From positions 635,781,217-635,845,216 of the forward strand of contig OX422211.1 of the NCBI GenBank assembly GCA_949130495.1: a stretch of 64,000 nucleotides of DNA, in the 5' to 3' direction. The notes below the pieces were generated by a model. The model was not told the origin of the DNA. It saw nothing but the letters and a program-made list of their open reading frames with translations, and ran no database searches. The DNA comes from Sambucus nigra. Lineage: Eukaryota > Streptophyta > Magnoliopsida > Dipsacales > Adoxaceae. Positions 23,110-33,943 of the stretch are shown here, piece by piece (the first letter of the stretch is position 1; each line of letters opens with the position of its first letter). Made by a program: the position numbers and the translations under genes.

Positions 23110-24703
23110 TGACACGACTCAGAATGTGTCTCTAAAGTGTGTACTCTCTAGGCTCAAGTGCAAGCCTGTCGTTCAAGTAATAATCCGACAAGTCGGGTAT
23201 CGATCCTCAGGGAAAAAGGACAACGAAGTTTTGACGACGGGATAAGACGGAGGAATCCTAACGATGACTCTAAGAAGGAATGAAAAGATTGATTTTTTGG
23301 TTTTTGGGAATGATTAATCTAAATGCAATAATGAAATTGTAAAAATGTGCAATTACACTAAATTACCTAAAATGTGAATGAAAATTTGATTTGAACTTTT
23401 AAATGAGATGATGGAGAAAATAGGACGGGAATACAATCCCCCAACCCTAGTGTACTGCAGTTATAATATTAATCGTAAATTTATCTAATTAATTTGACCC
23501 AGTCTTTAGTACTCCCAAGCATTACGTATACGAGGTTCAAGCCCGCGTCATACTTAATCAAAGGATGAGTAAATCAGTATCACAATAGTGACACTCGAAT
23601 TATATTCTCAATCATCCCGGTTACCCAGGGGCAAACAAGATATTTAGACCTACAATTGTTGTGTCCCTACGCAATACGGTCACAATTAATCACTAAATTC
23701 AGAGGATTAATTTTATACGTACAATTACCACATCAGGTTGGGTTCATGTAACCCGGCCTTAGAAAATATAGCCTAACATGATGAAAGTGATGAAAACAGT
23801 GTTTAACATGCAAGTGTTCATGATTAATCTAAGGACAAGTGATGGAATACTGTAGAATAGAATCACAAAGAAGAAATAACTTACTAAAATTACCCAAGGA
23901 ACAATCGCAGCAATAAATAAAATTGGTGATCACACAAACTTTGAATAAACCTTCAATCTTTGAATAAAACTGGAAATTGTATCTACAACTAGGGTTTATG
24001 GAAGAATAAGAGAGATTAAACTAATCCCCTCCGTTCTTGCCTACCTTACAATGAAAATAATTCGGGTTTTTATACCCTACATGAAATTCCAAGAAGTTGA
24101 GTATAAGTCGGAGTCTTTAGAGGAGAATCAGAAAACAAAATCTCGATGGGCGGACCGGTCCGACCCTTAGGCGGATCGATTCGCTTCTAAAGCGGATCGG
24201 TTCTTTTATTTTTCAGGCGGACCGGTCCGGGGGCGGATCGGTTCTTTTATTTTTTGTCTTCTTCGGTTCGCAGTTCTCTGGAGTTTGCACAGCGGACCGG
24301 TCTGGGTTGAGGGCGGACCGGTCTGCCTATTTGACTTTTCCTTCAAACTTTGACTGTCCATATCTTTTGCTCCGGGTATCCGATTGAGGTGCCGTTTCTT
24401 CCTAGGTGCTTGTGAGGATGATACCTTCAACTTCTCTTTAGGTACCTCATCCGGATTTTGGGTAGAAATGACTCTTTTTCCCTTTTGACTTTTCTTGTTG
24501 ACTTTCTCTATTCTTCCGGTTTCCTTATTCCATTTCTTGACATTAGATACCTGTAAAATCATAACGAAATATCAGAAACTCGGTGTACTTGTTAGGATAA
24601 GTCAATAGCAAGATTATGAGATAAAGTCAATCCAATTACATTGTTCGAGGTGATTAAAGTACCGAAATTAGGGGATAAATTGGGAAGAATTTATGCCTAA
24701 TCA
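23110..24703 (-). repeat. Element 1 5' LTR
   Basis: 1594 bp, TG...CA. In the minus direction: U3 with a GGACCGGTCC cluster (24327 down to 24148), a TATA box GGTATAAAAACCCG (about 24061-24076), then R and U5, ending CGAGTCGTGTCA beside the primer site. Confidence 0.9.
24148..24327. promoter_or_regulatory. GGACCGGTCC palindrome cluster in element 1 LTR
   Basis: Perfect CGGACCGGTCCG at 24151-24162 and 24218-24229, with variants GCGGATCGGTTC, CGGACCGGTCTG and others between them. It lies about 75 bp upstream of the TATA box in element orientation. Confidence 0.75.
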
Positions 24704-24982
24704 TGCATGTATGGTTGGGTATCTTCTTAGGTGGGGATAGATAGTATGCCGTTATGTTATTCCTTTAGCCTAGGTGCGAGACTAGGTTATGATTTTTGTT
24801 AGATATACTGTTTAGGTGATAGACTAGGTAATAGTTATGGTTTGGTGATCTCTAAGTATGAGACTGGGGATGGTTTGGTTGCGATGCTCGAATTATGGGT
24901 GGGGCTAACTGTGAATAAAGATAACTTTATTTAGAATTAATAATTAATGCCTAAGATAATAAACGGGCATTAAAATGGATTT

Positions 24983-25258
24983 GACATCACCAATATGTGA
25001 ATAACAAACGATGATTGGGTTAGCTGGCTATACTAACGTGGGTGTGTGTTAGCATCACCAATATGTTCAGGGTTAATGATAATTGGGTTGTCTACGTATA
25101 GTGACATGTCGTGCATGGAACATCACTAATATGTGCAGGACTAACGAAAATTGGATCGTCTGAATATAGTGATGGGAATGAGTGTGTTGTGTTGAAATTT
25201 TAAGCGTGCCCAGATATGTGCAGGATCAATAAAAAGGTCGGCTAGCTATAGTGGTTTC
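24983..25258 (+). repeat. Degenerate ~70-80 bp tandem repeat in H
   Basis: Four imperfect units start 'catcaccaatatgtg' (about 24985, 25053), 'catcactaatatgtgcagga' (25121) and 'gcccagatatgtgcagga' (25207). Each runs into 'aattggntngtctnnntatagtg'. It is part of the solo LTR. Confidence 0.55.
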
Positions 25259-26870
25259 ACTTTAATAATAACGGGCTAACTACATTAAATTAAGTTAATG
25301 GATTTAACAAAATTAAATTGATTGTCGTAATAATATAATTGGACTTAAATAGTGGGGTGGCTTAGTTTATGTGGATAGTTAGTGCTGTTTTAGTTTACTT
25401 GCATTTTCTTGTATTATTTAATTTAAAATACTTTATTATAATATTTATCTAGTATGCTGCATACATCTGGATTCATGAATCCTAATTGCGTGGAGTAGTT
25501 GGTGTTCATGCGGTGGCATCTGACCTATTAGGTTTACTAACATTTCAAGTTCAGTTGCTGTAGTAGATGCATAGGATTTATCGGAGATCGTGGAGTTGCA
25601 ACTAGAGTTACCTTTTATTGCTTTAATTAGCTTAGATTTTTCATTATGTCATTTTATTTATGAGATAGTTATTTATGGATTTGGTGGGCCATTGGGTTCC
25701 ATATTTGTTTACGGTTTCTTTTTAGTTGGAGTTACAGTTGGATTATTTCATTTAAGTATTATTCTATCTTTCGAAGTTGAGTTTTATATTGGAATTAACA
25801 TGACGATGGAATTTCTTATGTGGATGCTTATATCCATTGGATTGAATTTCAGATTATATCTTATGAATTTTTTTTTTTTAATGTCTCATCTTTCTGTCAC
25901 ATGCTAAGAATGGTATTTTAATTCTGATGCCCCGAGTAGGTTGGCAGCAGGGACTGGCCACCGTCAATGCCAAAAAATGTGGGGTGTCACGCCAACTCTT
26001 CCAACTTGATTACTAACCCTTTACCAACAGTTTGCTACATCCTAACACTATAAATAGGTCCTCCCACTTCCATATCAAAACACACAAGCATACAACACCA
26101 TCTCCTTGAGAAACGATCCATTATCCTAGGTTGTGTCATTCCATCCTTGAGTTTCTAGGGAGAGAAATCAAGATAACCCACTTGGGAGTTTAAACCTAAA
26201 AACTCCATTAAAGTAATAGCTTCAAGAAAAATCCACTTGAACCTAAATTCCCATTTCCAATCCCTCTTTAGTAATGTTACAAACCCAATACCTACTTATG
26301 CTAAATCCTAAACCTGATATCCATTTGGGCGTCATACTTTAGACACTTGTTTACTTATCTTTTTAGAGAGAGGACGCAAATCACTACATCATTGTTTTAG
26401 TAAAGCTATATGACTTTATGTTTTGGTTACGAATCTCATTGTTGTGACTTACAGTTCAATCTCACTGTGTCTTCTCATTCAATAGTGCCGTTGTTGTAGA
26501 TAGTCAAGGCATTTTAAGTCCTTAATTATCGCTTGTGCACGGATGAGTTTAACATCTTATTGGTTGCAGTTCGTAAGGTAGTGTTCCTTATGAAGTTTTA
26601 ATTCTGTCATAAATGGACCAAATATAGTGAAGTTCTCAAGTACCATCTCGAGCGAGAATGTAGGTAGAGACCAAACCACGTTAAAATCTTGGTTTGCAAA
26701 GTTTCATTATTCTTTCTCTAACTGCTTATATTTATTATTGATTAATTACTTAGTATTAATTAGATTTATCATATTGCAATTAAACATTAAAACTAAGTTA
26801 ATTTATTTTTAAAATTTGTCATTTAACCAATATACCCAATTCACCCCATCTTGGGTATATTTTTGGGCCA

Positions 26871-27149
26871 ATAAATATGACGAGAGTTGTCTCGATGGAA
26901 GAATCTACTTTTGTCTTAGTGAATGAGGATCAGGTATGCAAGATATACTTCATCATAACTAATCATGATAAGATCTGAGCCACCATTGCATACATTATCA
27001 TATTTCAACATAAGTACGGAATCAAGAGAGTGGGAATTAACCTAAACTTATTTAGTGTATTCCCCCCTCTCTCTTTCGTGCGCGTGCGTGCGCAGACGCA
27101 CGCGCGCGCATACACACACACACACTCGTAAACCCTAATTAGGATTTGC
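26871..27149. other. Unassigned stretch with CA/GC microsatellite
   Basis: Possibly the LINE 5' leader. It contains a mixed (GC)/(GT)/(CA) simple repeat at 27077-27126 just before the LINE ORF1 start. No other feature seen. Confidence 0.5.
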
Positions 27150-27482
27150 ATGGATTCTAATAATCTCTATTATCATGTGCATCCTAAACCTCCTGATATC
27201 AATAATGCTTCGAAAAGATGTTTTTCATTTATTATTGCAGACTCATCCTCAAACAAGCAAGATCTCGTGAAGAAAAATGCACCGACATTCAAAGGTGAAC
27301 CTAGAGTTATGTTTTATAACGAAGATATTGAAATCCTTACTAAACCATTGAAATATGCTTTGGTTGGGAAGTTCTCACATGGCAGACCATTAATGGAATT
27401 CATAAGGAAGTTATTCCAAACTATTTCTCTAAAAACTGCATTTAATGTTGGTTTGATAAACCAAAAACATATTTTGATTTGA
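27150..27482 (+). pseudogene. LINE ORF1, N-terminal part
   Basis: 110 codons from an ATG at 27150. APTFKGEPRVMFYNEDIEIL, followed by TKPLKYALVGKFSHGRPLME and a region ending VGLINQKHILI, matches the DUF4283 domain of plant LINE ORF1 proteins, which bind nucleic acid. A TGA (27480-27482) interrupts it just before element 2 inserted. Across the insertion (one ATAAA removed) the same frame continues into INYEEDFSRM at 33944 onward, as expected for ORF1. Confidence 0.75.
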
Positions 27483-27487
27483 ATAAA

Positions 27488-29124
27488 TGATACGACGCAA
27501 ATATTGCGTATTTCACCCGTTAACCTACCCCTTATTAGCCCCCTTGGGTATCTTAATGCCTATACTTATGCTCGTTAACCAGACAACCTCGGATTTCTAT
27601 GTTAACATGTTTTGCAGGGGTTAATTGAGCTTTTGTAGGTATTTGGATGCTTAGTATGAAGTTCAGACGCTTTCCGAAAATGTTTCGTCGACTTTTGCAG
27701 CTTCGGGGGCATTTTAGTAATTCCATCATTCGGGTTTGAATCCCGAGCTCTTCACGAAAGTTGAATCCCTTTGATTTCTCTTCGCGTGTCCGCCAACGGT
27801 GCATGATTCCGAGTTGTATCGATGGAGTTATGGCATTTTTAGGATGGTTTTTACTGTAAAAGTACACTCAAGGTCACATTCAAGGGCATTTTAGTCATTT
27901 TATATTTTGGTTTTTTAGCCTAATGTATTCTTGGATGTTGTATTCCTCTGAGTTATCTTCGCGTAGCCTCCGACCGTGCCTCATTCTGAGCTATAACGAA
28001 GAAATGGCGGCATTTTCCGTAAAACAGGACAAAGCTGCAGATTCAGGCCTGTTGCTTGCGAATCGATTCGACCCAAAACCGAATCGATTCGGTTTGCACC
28101 AGAATGCCAGATATTTGCTTCCCTTGTTTCCAAATCGATTCGGCCCTTTCCCGAATCGATTCGGCTACAGTAAAAGTCCGAAAATCTTTATTTTTAAGTT
28201 GGTTTTTGGTTGGGTATAAGGGGAGAAACATTGTATTAAGTTGGGGGATCTCTTTTTAGACTTGATATCTTACATTTCACATTAGTTTAGGGTTTGTATG
28301 GAGCTTTGCCCTACTCCACCACTTTGGGTGTTTTGCCCACTTTGATGTATGCAAGCTTATTAATTTAAGTTGTATTTCATTATTTCCTTGCTTCCATTAA
28401 TTTACATGCTTTCATTTACTTGCTTTCTCTACTTTCTTGCCTAGATTAATTTATTTCTTGTTGTAATTAGTTTATTGGTTTGTTAATTAGTTTAGTTCAT
28501 GATGTACCCTTAGATAAATAGGGTCGGGGTTGTGTTCCGCCATTTACGAATTTGTTCCTCGAAAGTTAGGGTTTCGTGTAAAATTGCATTTAATTGAAAC
28601 CGCGTGTATTAAAGTTGGATTGTTATGCGTTTAACTTTCTTTATCACGCAACGTTAGTGTTTATAGCGATAATCCGAATTTAATCCGCGTGTGACCATTT
28701 TCAGTTAAATGTTTAATCTCACAACTTTGGGTTAAATTCCTTATTGTGTGATGTTTATGCTTAATTGAAAGTGCTCGATTAAATTGCTTTCGAGCCTTAA
28801 CTCTAATTAGTAGTTGTTTCGATCCGTGTGGTAGGATGCGATCCCGATCCTCACTTTACTTTTGTGTAGCGTAACTTATTCTTTTCTTTTGTCACCATAA
28901 CCACCCATCACCTTTTCTTATTTCTTTTACACCCTTTTATTCTAAGAAGTTTTAAAACAATTAAAGTCTAAAATTTAATCACTCCCTGTGGATTTCTTAC
29001 GATACCCGACTTACCGATGTGCTTGCTTGTCAAGTGTAGTTGTAGTTTAGGTTTTTTTTGTATCGCGGCGGTGAAACACACAATGATTGTGTCCTCACAC
29101 GAACACACTTTTTCCGCCCGGTCA
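27488..29124 (+). repeat. Element 2 5' LTR
   Basis: Starts TGATACGACGCAAATA and ends CCGCCCGGTCA. It contains the GAATCGATTC cluster (28056-28166) and a TATA-like GGTATAAGG (28213-28221). Same length as the 3' copy. Confidence 0.9.
28056..28166. promoter_or_regulatory. CGAATCGATTCG palindrome cluster in element 2 LTR
   Basis: Three perfect CGAATCGATTCG copies (28059-28070, 28080-28091 and one within 28150-28165, two of them extended to CCGAATCGATTCGG) plus CAAATCGATTCGG (about 28132-28144). It lies about 50 bp upstream of GGTATAAGG. It is repeated in the 3' LTR (about 32873-32980). Confidence 0.75.
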
Positions 29125-29129
29125 CAAAA

Positions 29130-29147
29130 TGGCGCCGTTGCCGGGGA
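29130..29147 (+). other. Element 2 primer-binding site (tRNA-Asp)
   Basis: TGGCGCCGTTGCCGGGGA, identical to that of element 1, five bases inside the LTR (spacer CAAAA). Confidence 0.9.
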
Positions 29148-29318
29148 GTGTGTTTTAGATAGTAATTGTTTTATTATTTCGTAGTATTTTTCCTTTTGTA
29201 TTTGTATTCTTTGTTTTAACCTTTTTTGCAGGATAGCATATTTGAGCTCTAAGAAACTTTGATTCGCGGTTGCTCACTTTCTTGCTCGGATTCTCCATCT
29301 ACAAACAACGAGGTAATC

Positions 29319-30226
29319 ATGTCCTACTATTATAGTTATTACGGTTATTGTAATGATTCATACTTTGGGGATAGTTTTCAAGTTTTTCATTTTCAAGATT
29401 TTCTTGAAAGTGAAAGACTTGAAAACATTTATCGCAATGAAAATCGTTATTGGAGTTTGAGTTGGATTCATATTTTGAAACCAATGATGATTTTTATTCC
29501 GATGATTTAGAAGATGAGATTTTACCAAATGAGGAGTTCGAGGCTCTTGAGCCTAGGAAGCCTACTTTGGAAGAAACTTTTCTTCTTTACTCCCAAGGTT
29601 TGGAAAGCTTAAATGATGCTGGAATGAGACTTGGAGCAGTTTGCGATGAGATGAATTCTTATGCACAAAACAACGAGGCGGTGGAAACTAGTGTTTCACC
29701 TAAATTTTTCGAAGAATTTCTCATCAAATGTGAATCTCTCTCCCCCGAAATTCAATCTCCTTCCGACGATATGTTGACGGAGATTGAATTTATTTCATTA
29801 CCATATACGTTTTCCATCATTGAACCATTACAATTACCGGTTGATTCCTATGAGTCGGTAGAAACTTTTAAAACTTCTACACTTTTTGCCGATGAGGACT
29901 CCTTGCCGGACTTATTTTCGATGGATGTTATCCCCACGTGTGCACCATCTCCCATTCCATTTGAAAAATCTTTGGGAGATGAGTCAACTTTTCTTGGACC
30001 TCAAGTGTACCTTTCCCCCTTATTATCCAAATCCCCCATCGTCTGCCCCAAATTTCAAATTGGCGATGGTTCACTTTTTTCACCACCCACATGCCTTCCG
30101 TTTTTCAAACGAAATTATTATTTTTCAGGAGGCATGTTCGCTTTGGAGGGTCCACCATTGATCTTTCAAAGTCAAATCCCTTTTTGGGTGGACCCTCAAC
30201 TATTTAGACTTCTAGTGTATAGTTAG
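29319..30226 (+). CDS. Element 2 ORF: acidic protein of unknown function, one frameshift
   Basis: An ATG at 29319 opens MSYYYSYYGYCNDSYFGDSF, rich in Tyr, Phe and Asp, in a frame that ends at 29510. A second frame, lacking an upstream ATG and open from just after a stop at 29438, carries on from about 29450 (EFELDSYFETNDDFYSDDLE) to a stop at 30226. The natural reading is one protein of about 300 residues broken by a single frameshift between about 29438 and 29450. It is acidic and has no zinc knuckle, protease or membrane segment. A stretch near 29560 (KPTLEETFLLYSQGLESLND) weakly resembles TLEDTMNQFITSQTANN of element 1 gag, so it could be a gag relic. I do not recognise the family. Confidence 0.55.
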
Positions 30227-30456
30227 TGTGAAGCCTGAATAGTAGGATGTAAATAGTTAGCTTTTTAATTTTCTTTCTTTCCTATTTTTCTTTCCTTTTA
30301 ATTTAGTCTAGTGTAATTAGTTAACTTTTTGTTATTTGTTTTTGCTATGCTCGGTACTAACTTGTTTTGTAGATTCCTTTGGACTCGCGCTTATGGAGAT
30401 CGCTCCAATTTTGGGTAATATCGTTCTTTCCTCTCTTTATGTTGTGTTCTTAATGC

Positions 30457-30492
30457 GCATTGAGGACAATGCAACATTTAAGTTAGGGGGTG
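30457..30492 (+). other. Internal hairpin and polypurine module of element 2
   Basis: GCATTG-AGGA-CAATGC (30457-30472; 6-bp stem) is followed by AACATTTAAGTTAGGGGGTG. It parallels the terminal tract at 32266-32301 and the module in element 1. Confidence 0.65.
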
Positions 30493-32265
30493 TAGGATAT
30501 TCTATCCATTTCATGTGTAGTCCATGGATTTGCTCACATTTAGTTACTAAGAATGCCTTTTTGTGAAAAATTTGAAAATTTTCAAAAATATTTTCTTTCT
30601 TTTTTCTCCTTTGTTGGGCATTTTGCCTTGTTTCCAGTGATACATTTCAATAATTGCCCGATCCGATTGACAACTCAATGATGCATGTTCTCGATTTTAG
30701 AAGTTATTAGACTTTAGTCCTCAAATCATTGATTTTGTGAATAACTTCATGAATTAAACTTTATCCCATGAGCATATGCACTTTCCTTGTTATATTGATT
30801 TGGTTTAAGATTTTTATAACTCGGTAATCTTTTGTTGCATTGTATATACTTACACCGAGTAAGCTTTGTACCTTTCGTCGTTTGTGAGTGTATACACTAT
30901 TCTTTTCTCATTGAAAACGTTGAATTCGTTGGTAATCTCACTATTCTTTCATTTGACCGTTCATTAATTGAGTTCATACTTGAAATGTGTTACTTGATCA
31001 TGATTTTCATATACTGTTTTGATTCGAGAATTGCGTAAACTTTGTGAAATGATCATAGGCAATCTTTGTTATATCACCCATATTATCCTTCACCTCACCA
31101 TATATGTTTCCCTATTCAAACCCTTTGAGCCTAAATATAGCCTTTCGTTCCATAACCCAAATTCCCATAACCAACTCTAAATTGGAGTTTTAGCCCATAC
31201 ATACACTTTCCATACCTTTGTTTGGAATGATACTTGGGATTGAATGATGTTATTGATGTCGGTTGCAATTTAAGCATATGAGAGTTTGAAAAGTAAAGAA
31301 AAGTGATGTGAAAAAAGTGAAGAAAAAGAAAAAAAGAAAACAAAAGAAAAAGAAGAAAAGAAAAAAAAGAGAAAGTTGTAAATGTTGTGTATAGTGTTTA
31401 ATAAGCTTTGATTACTCTCCCCGATGATATATCTAATGCTTGTTTTGGAACTTGTTTTCCAATTTTTGATATTGCCCGCATTTTTCCATTATCCCGAGTT
31501 TTCATCCCGAACACTTTGAATCCGTACATACATTCCTTCATTTCGTACCTTAACCCCAAACCTATATTACAACCCTATAAAGTCCTATGTGATCTTAGGT
31601 TGATGTAGTTTAAAAGTCATAATAGTTTTGATAATCTGTGAAAATGCATTTCGCCTCTTTTAGTGTGCGGTATCTTTCATTGAGATTATATTTTTCAGTT
31701 TATATATAGCGTTCTTCATTTGTGACATGTGTGCGACCTAGTTTCCATTTACATTTACTCTTTAGCCCCATGTTCCGTGTGTTACCTCCCTGTTTCGAGT
31801 GAATTTGCTTGATGAGCGTAATGCCCGTGAGGATTGAATATATACTTGCTTTAATGTTTATCCGGTTTATATAAGTTTTTCACCAAATCACACTATGCAT
31901 GTGCTTTCCCCCCTCCCACATCTATGAGGTGCATTCAACTTGTTAATAACAATGGACTTTAGCTTAAATTCGTTCAATATGCTAATAACATGTTTGAAAT
32001 CTTTTTCGTTGTTGTTGAGTTTGTCGCATGTTGGGTTGGGCATATTTTGAGGAAACCATGTGATGTTTGTGGGTATCATCCCTGAAAACCCTCACGAGAC
32101 GACACTCGTCCACTAGGGTAACCTAGGGGTTTAACGGCTTATTGCATATGCTAAATGCAATCGTTCGCCCGCGAAAGTGGCCTTATCTTTTTATTACTTT
32201 TTCATCCCATTTTGTACTTGTATCCTGTTTCTGATTTTCTTGTAGTTCTTGTTGTTTCCTATTTC
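30493..32265 (+). other. Element 2 non-coding interior
   Basis: AT-rich with no supported ORF. It includes an A/G-rich run at about 31285-31375 and, at 32082-32195, the block homologous to element 1 (13895-14010 on the other strand). Nothing else recognised. Confidence 0.6.
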
Positions 32266-32301
32266 ATTGCTAGGGACTAGCAATGTGTAAGTTAGGGGGT
32301 G
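32266..32301 (+). other. Element 2 terminal polypurine tract with hairpin
   Basis: ATTGCTAG-GGA-CTAGCAAT (32266-32284) is a perfect 8-bp stem with a GGA loop. GTGTAAGTTAGGGGGTG follows, directly against the 3' LTR. Confidence 0.8.
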
Positions 32302-33938
32302 TGATACGACGCAAATATTGCGTATTTCACCCGTTAACCTACGCCTTATTAGCCCCCTTGGGTATCTTAATCCCTATACTTATGCTCGTTAACCATACAA
32401 CCTCGGATTTCTATGTTAACATGTTTTGCAGGGGTTAATTGAGCTTTTTTAGGTATTTGGATGCTTAGTATGAAGTTCGGACGCTTTCCGGAAATGTTTC
32501 GTCGACTTTTACAGCTTCGGGGGCATTTTAGTAATTCCAGCATTCGGGTTTGAATCCCGAGCTCTTCACGAAAGTTGAATCCCTTTGATTTCTCTTCGCG
32601 TGGCCGCCGACGGTGCATGATTTCAAGTTGTATCGATGGAGTTATGGCATTTTTAGGATGGTTTTTACTATAAAAGTACACTCAAGGTCACATTCAAGGG
32701 CATTTTAGTCATTTTATATTTTGGTTTTTTAGCCTAATGTATTCTTGGATGTTGTAGTTCTCTGAGTTATCTTCGCGTAGCCTCTGACCGTGCCTCATTC
32801 TGAGCTATAACGAAGAAATGGCGGCATTTTCCGTAAAACAGGACAAAGCTGCACATTCAGGCCCGTTGCTTGCGAATCGATTCGACTCAAAACCGAATCG
32901 ATTCGGTTTGCACCAGAATGCCAGATATTTGCTTCCCCTGTTTCCAAATCGATTCGGCCCTTTCCCGAATCGATTCGGCTACAGTAAAAGTCCGAAAATC
33001 TTTATTTTTAAGTTGGTTTTTGGTTGGGTATAAGGGGAGAAACATTGTATTAAGTTGGGGGATCTCGTTTTAGACTTGATATCTTACATTTCACATTAGT
33101 TTAGGGTTTGTATGGAGCTTTGCCCTACTCCACCACTTTGGGTGTTTTTCCCACTTTGATGTATGTAAGCTTATTAATTTAAGTTGTATTTCATTATTTC
33201 CTTGCTTCCATTAATTTACATGCTTTCATTTACTTGCTTTCTCTACTTTCTTGCCTAGATTAATTTATTTCTTGTTGTAATTAGTTTATTGGTTTGTTAA
33301 TTAGTTTAGTTCATGATGTACCCTTAGATAAATAGGGTCGGGGTTGTGTTCCTCCATTTACGAATTTGTTCCTCGAAAGTTAGGGTTTCGTGTAAAATTG
33401 CATTTAATTGAAACCGCGTGTATTAAAGTTGGATTGTTATGCGTTTAACTTTCTTTATCACGCAACGTTAGTGTTTATAGCGATAATCCGAATTTAATCC
33501 GCGTGTGACCATTTTCAGTTAAATGTTTAATCTCACAACTTTGGGTTAAATTCCTTATTGTGTGATGTTTATGCTTAATTGAAAATGCTCGATTAAATTG
33601 CTTTCGAGCCTTAACTCTAATTAGTAGTTGTTTCGATCCGTGTGGTAGGATGCGATCCCGGTCCTCGCTTTACTTTTGTGTAGCGTAACTTATTCTTTTC
33701 TTTTGTCACCATAACCACTCATCACCTTTTCTTATTTCTTTTACACCCTTTTATTCTAAAAAGTTTTAAAACAATTAAAGTCTAAAATTTAATCACTCCC
33801 TGTGGATTTCTTACGATACCCGACTTACCGCTGTGCTTGCTTGTCAAGTGTAGTTGTAGTTTAGGTTTTTTTTGTATCGCGGCGGCGAAACACACAACGA
33901 TTGTGTCATCACACGAACACACTTTTTCCGCCCGGTCA
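32302..33938 (+). repeat. Element 2 3' LTR
   Basis: 1637 bp, about 98% identical to 27488-29124, with TG...CA ends and followed by the ATAAA duplication. Confidence 0.9.
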
Positions 33939-33943
33939 ATAAA

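Larger units (their letters stand above)
12203..24703 (-). mobile_element. Element 1: Athila-like Ty3/gypsy retrotransposon, nearly complete, coding frames broken
   Basis: A 12.5-kb element with 1.6-kb LTRs (12203-13807 and 23110-24703), TG...CA ends and a target duplication TGGAT/TGCAT (12198-12202, 24704-24708; one mismatch). Reading the minus strand, the order is 5' LTR, tRNA-Asp primer site, gag-protease, reverse transcriptase-RNase H-integrase, a palindrome cluster with TATA box, an env-like ORF, a long 3' untranslated region with a polypurine-like internal module, the terminal polypurine tract and the 3' LTR. This order, the DLGAS protease motif and the primer site place it in the Athila branch. 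The LTRs differ at about 28 positions plus one 11-base indel (about 1.8%, hand count), so the insertion is fairly recent. Confidence 0.9.
10759..25991 (+). mobile_element. Element H: solo gypsy-type LTR (split by element 1)
   Basis: Starts TGTAATACCTAAG and ends GGGGTGTCACG, flanked by the exact duplication CCAAC (10754-10758 and 25992-25996). With element 1 removed it is about 2.7 kb, with no interior, so it is a solo LTR produced by LTR-LTR recombination. A TATA-like TATTTAAAGGG lies near 11305-11315. The TGTAAYACC start and GTGTCAC end match the LTR style of C and A (gypsy). The terminal CA has become CG. Confidence 0.75.
10035..26870 (+). mobile_element. Element G: copia-type LTR (split by H and element 1)
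   Basis: With H removed, 10035-10758 joins 25992-26870 into a 1.6-kb LTR. It has two perfect 16-base palindromes (10581-10596, 10683-10698), a TATA box ACTATAAATAGG (26047-26057), a U5-like segment near 26625-26695 ('ctcaagtaccatctcgagcgag' then 'aaaccacgttaaaatc'), and an end 'acccaattcaccccatcttggg ... gggcca' typical of plant copia LTRs. No primer site follows 26870, so it is a solo LTR or a fragment. The start (10035 or 10039) is uncertain and I found no target duplication. Confidence 0.55.
27488..33938 (+). mobile_element. Element 2: non-autonomous LTR retrotransposon of Athila affinity
   Basis: Two 1637-bp LTRs (27488-29124, 32302-33938) flank a 3.18-kb interior, bounded by the exact duplication ATAAA (27483-27487, 33939-33943). 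The primer site is the same 18-base tRNA-Asp complement as in element 1. No protease, reverse transcriptase, RNase H or integrase is present. One unrecognised acidic ORF occupies the 5' third of the interior. The 3' end shares a homologous block and the hairpin-polypurine module with element 1. The LTRs differ at about 34 positions (about 2%, hand count), so it moved recently and must have used proteins supplied by another element. Confidence 0.85.

Noticed and set aside
25590..25907. 105-codon hydrophobic ORF in H
   Set aside because: AT-rich LTR sequence of a solo LTR; apparent membrane-like composition follows from T-rich DNA.
27923..28219. 98-codon ORF with repeated NRFG units in the element 2 LTR
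   Set aside because: It is the translated GAATCGATTCGG palindrome cluster and recurs in the 3' LTR with changes.
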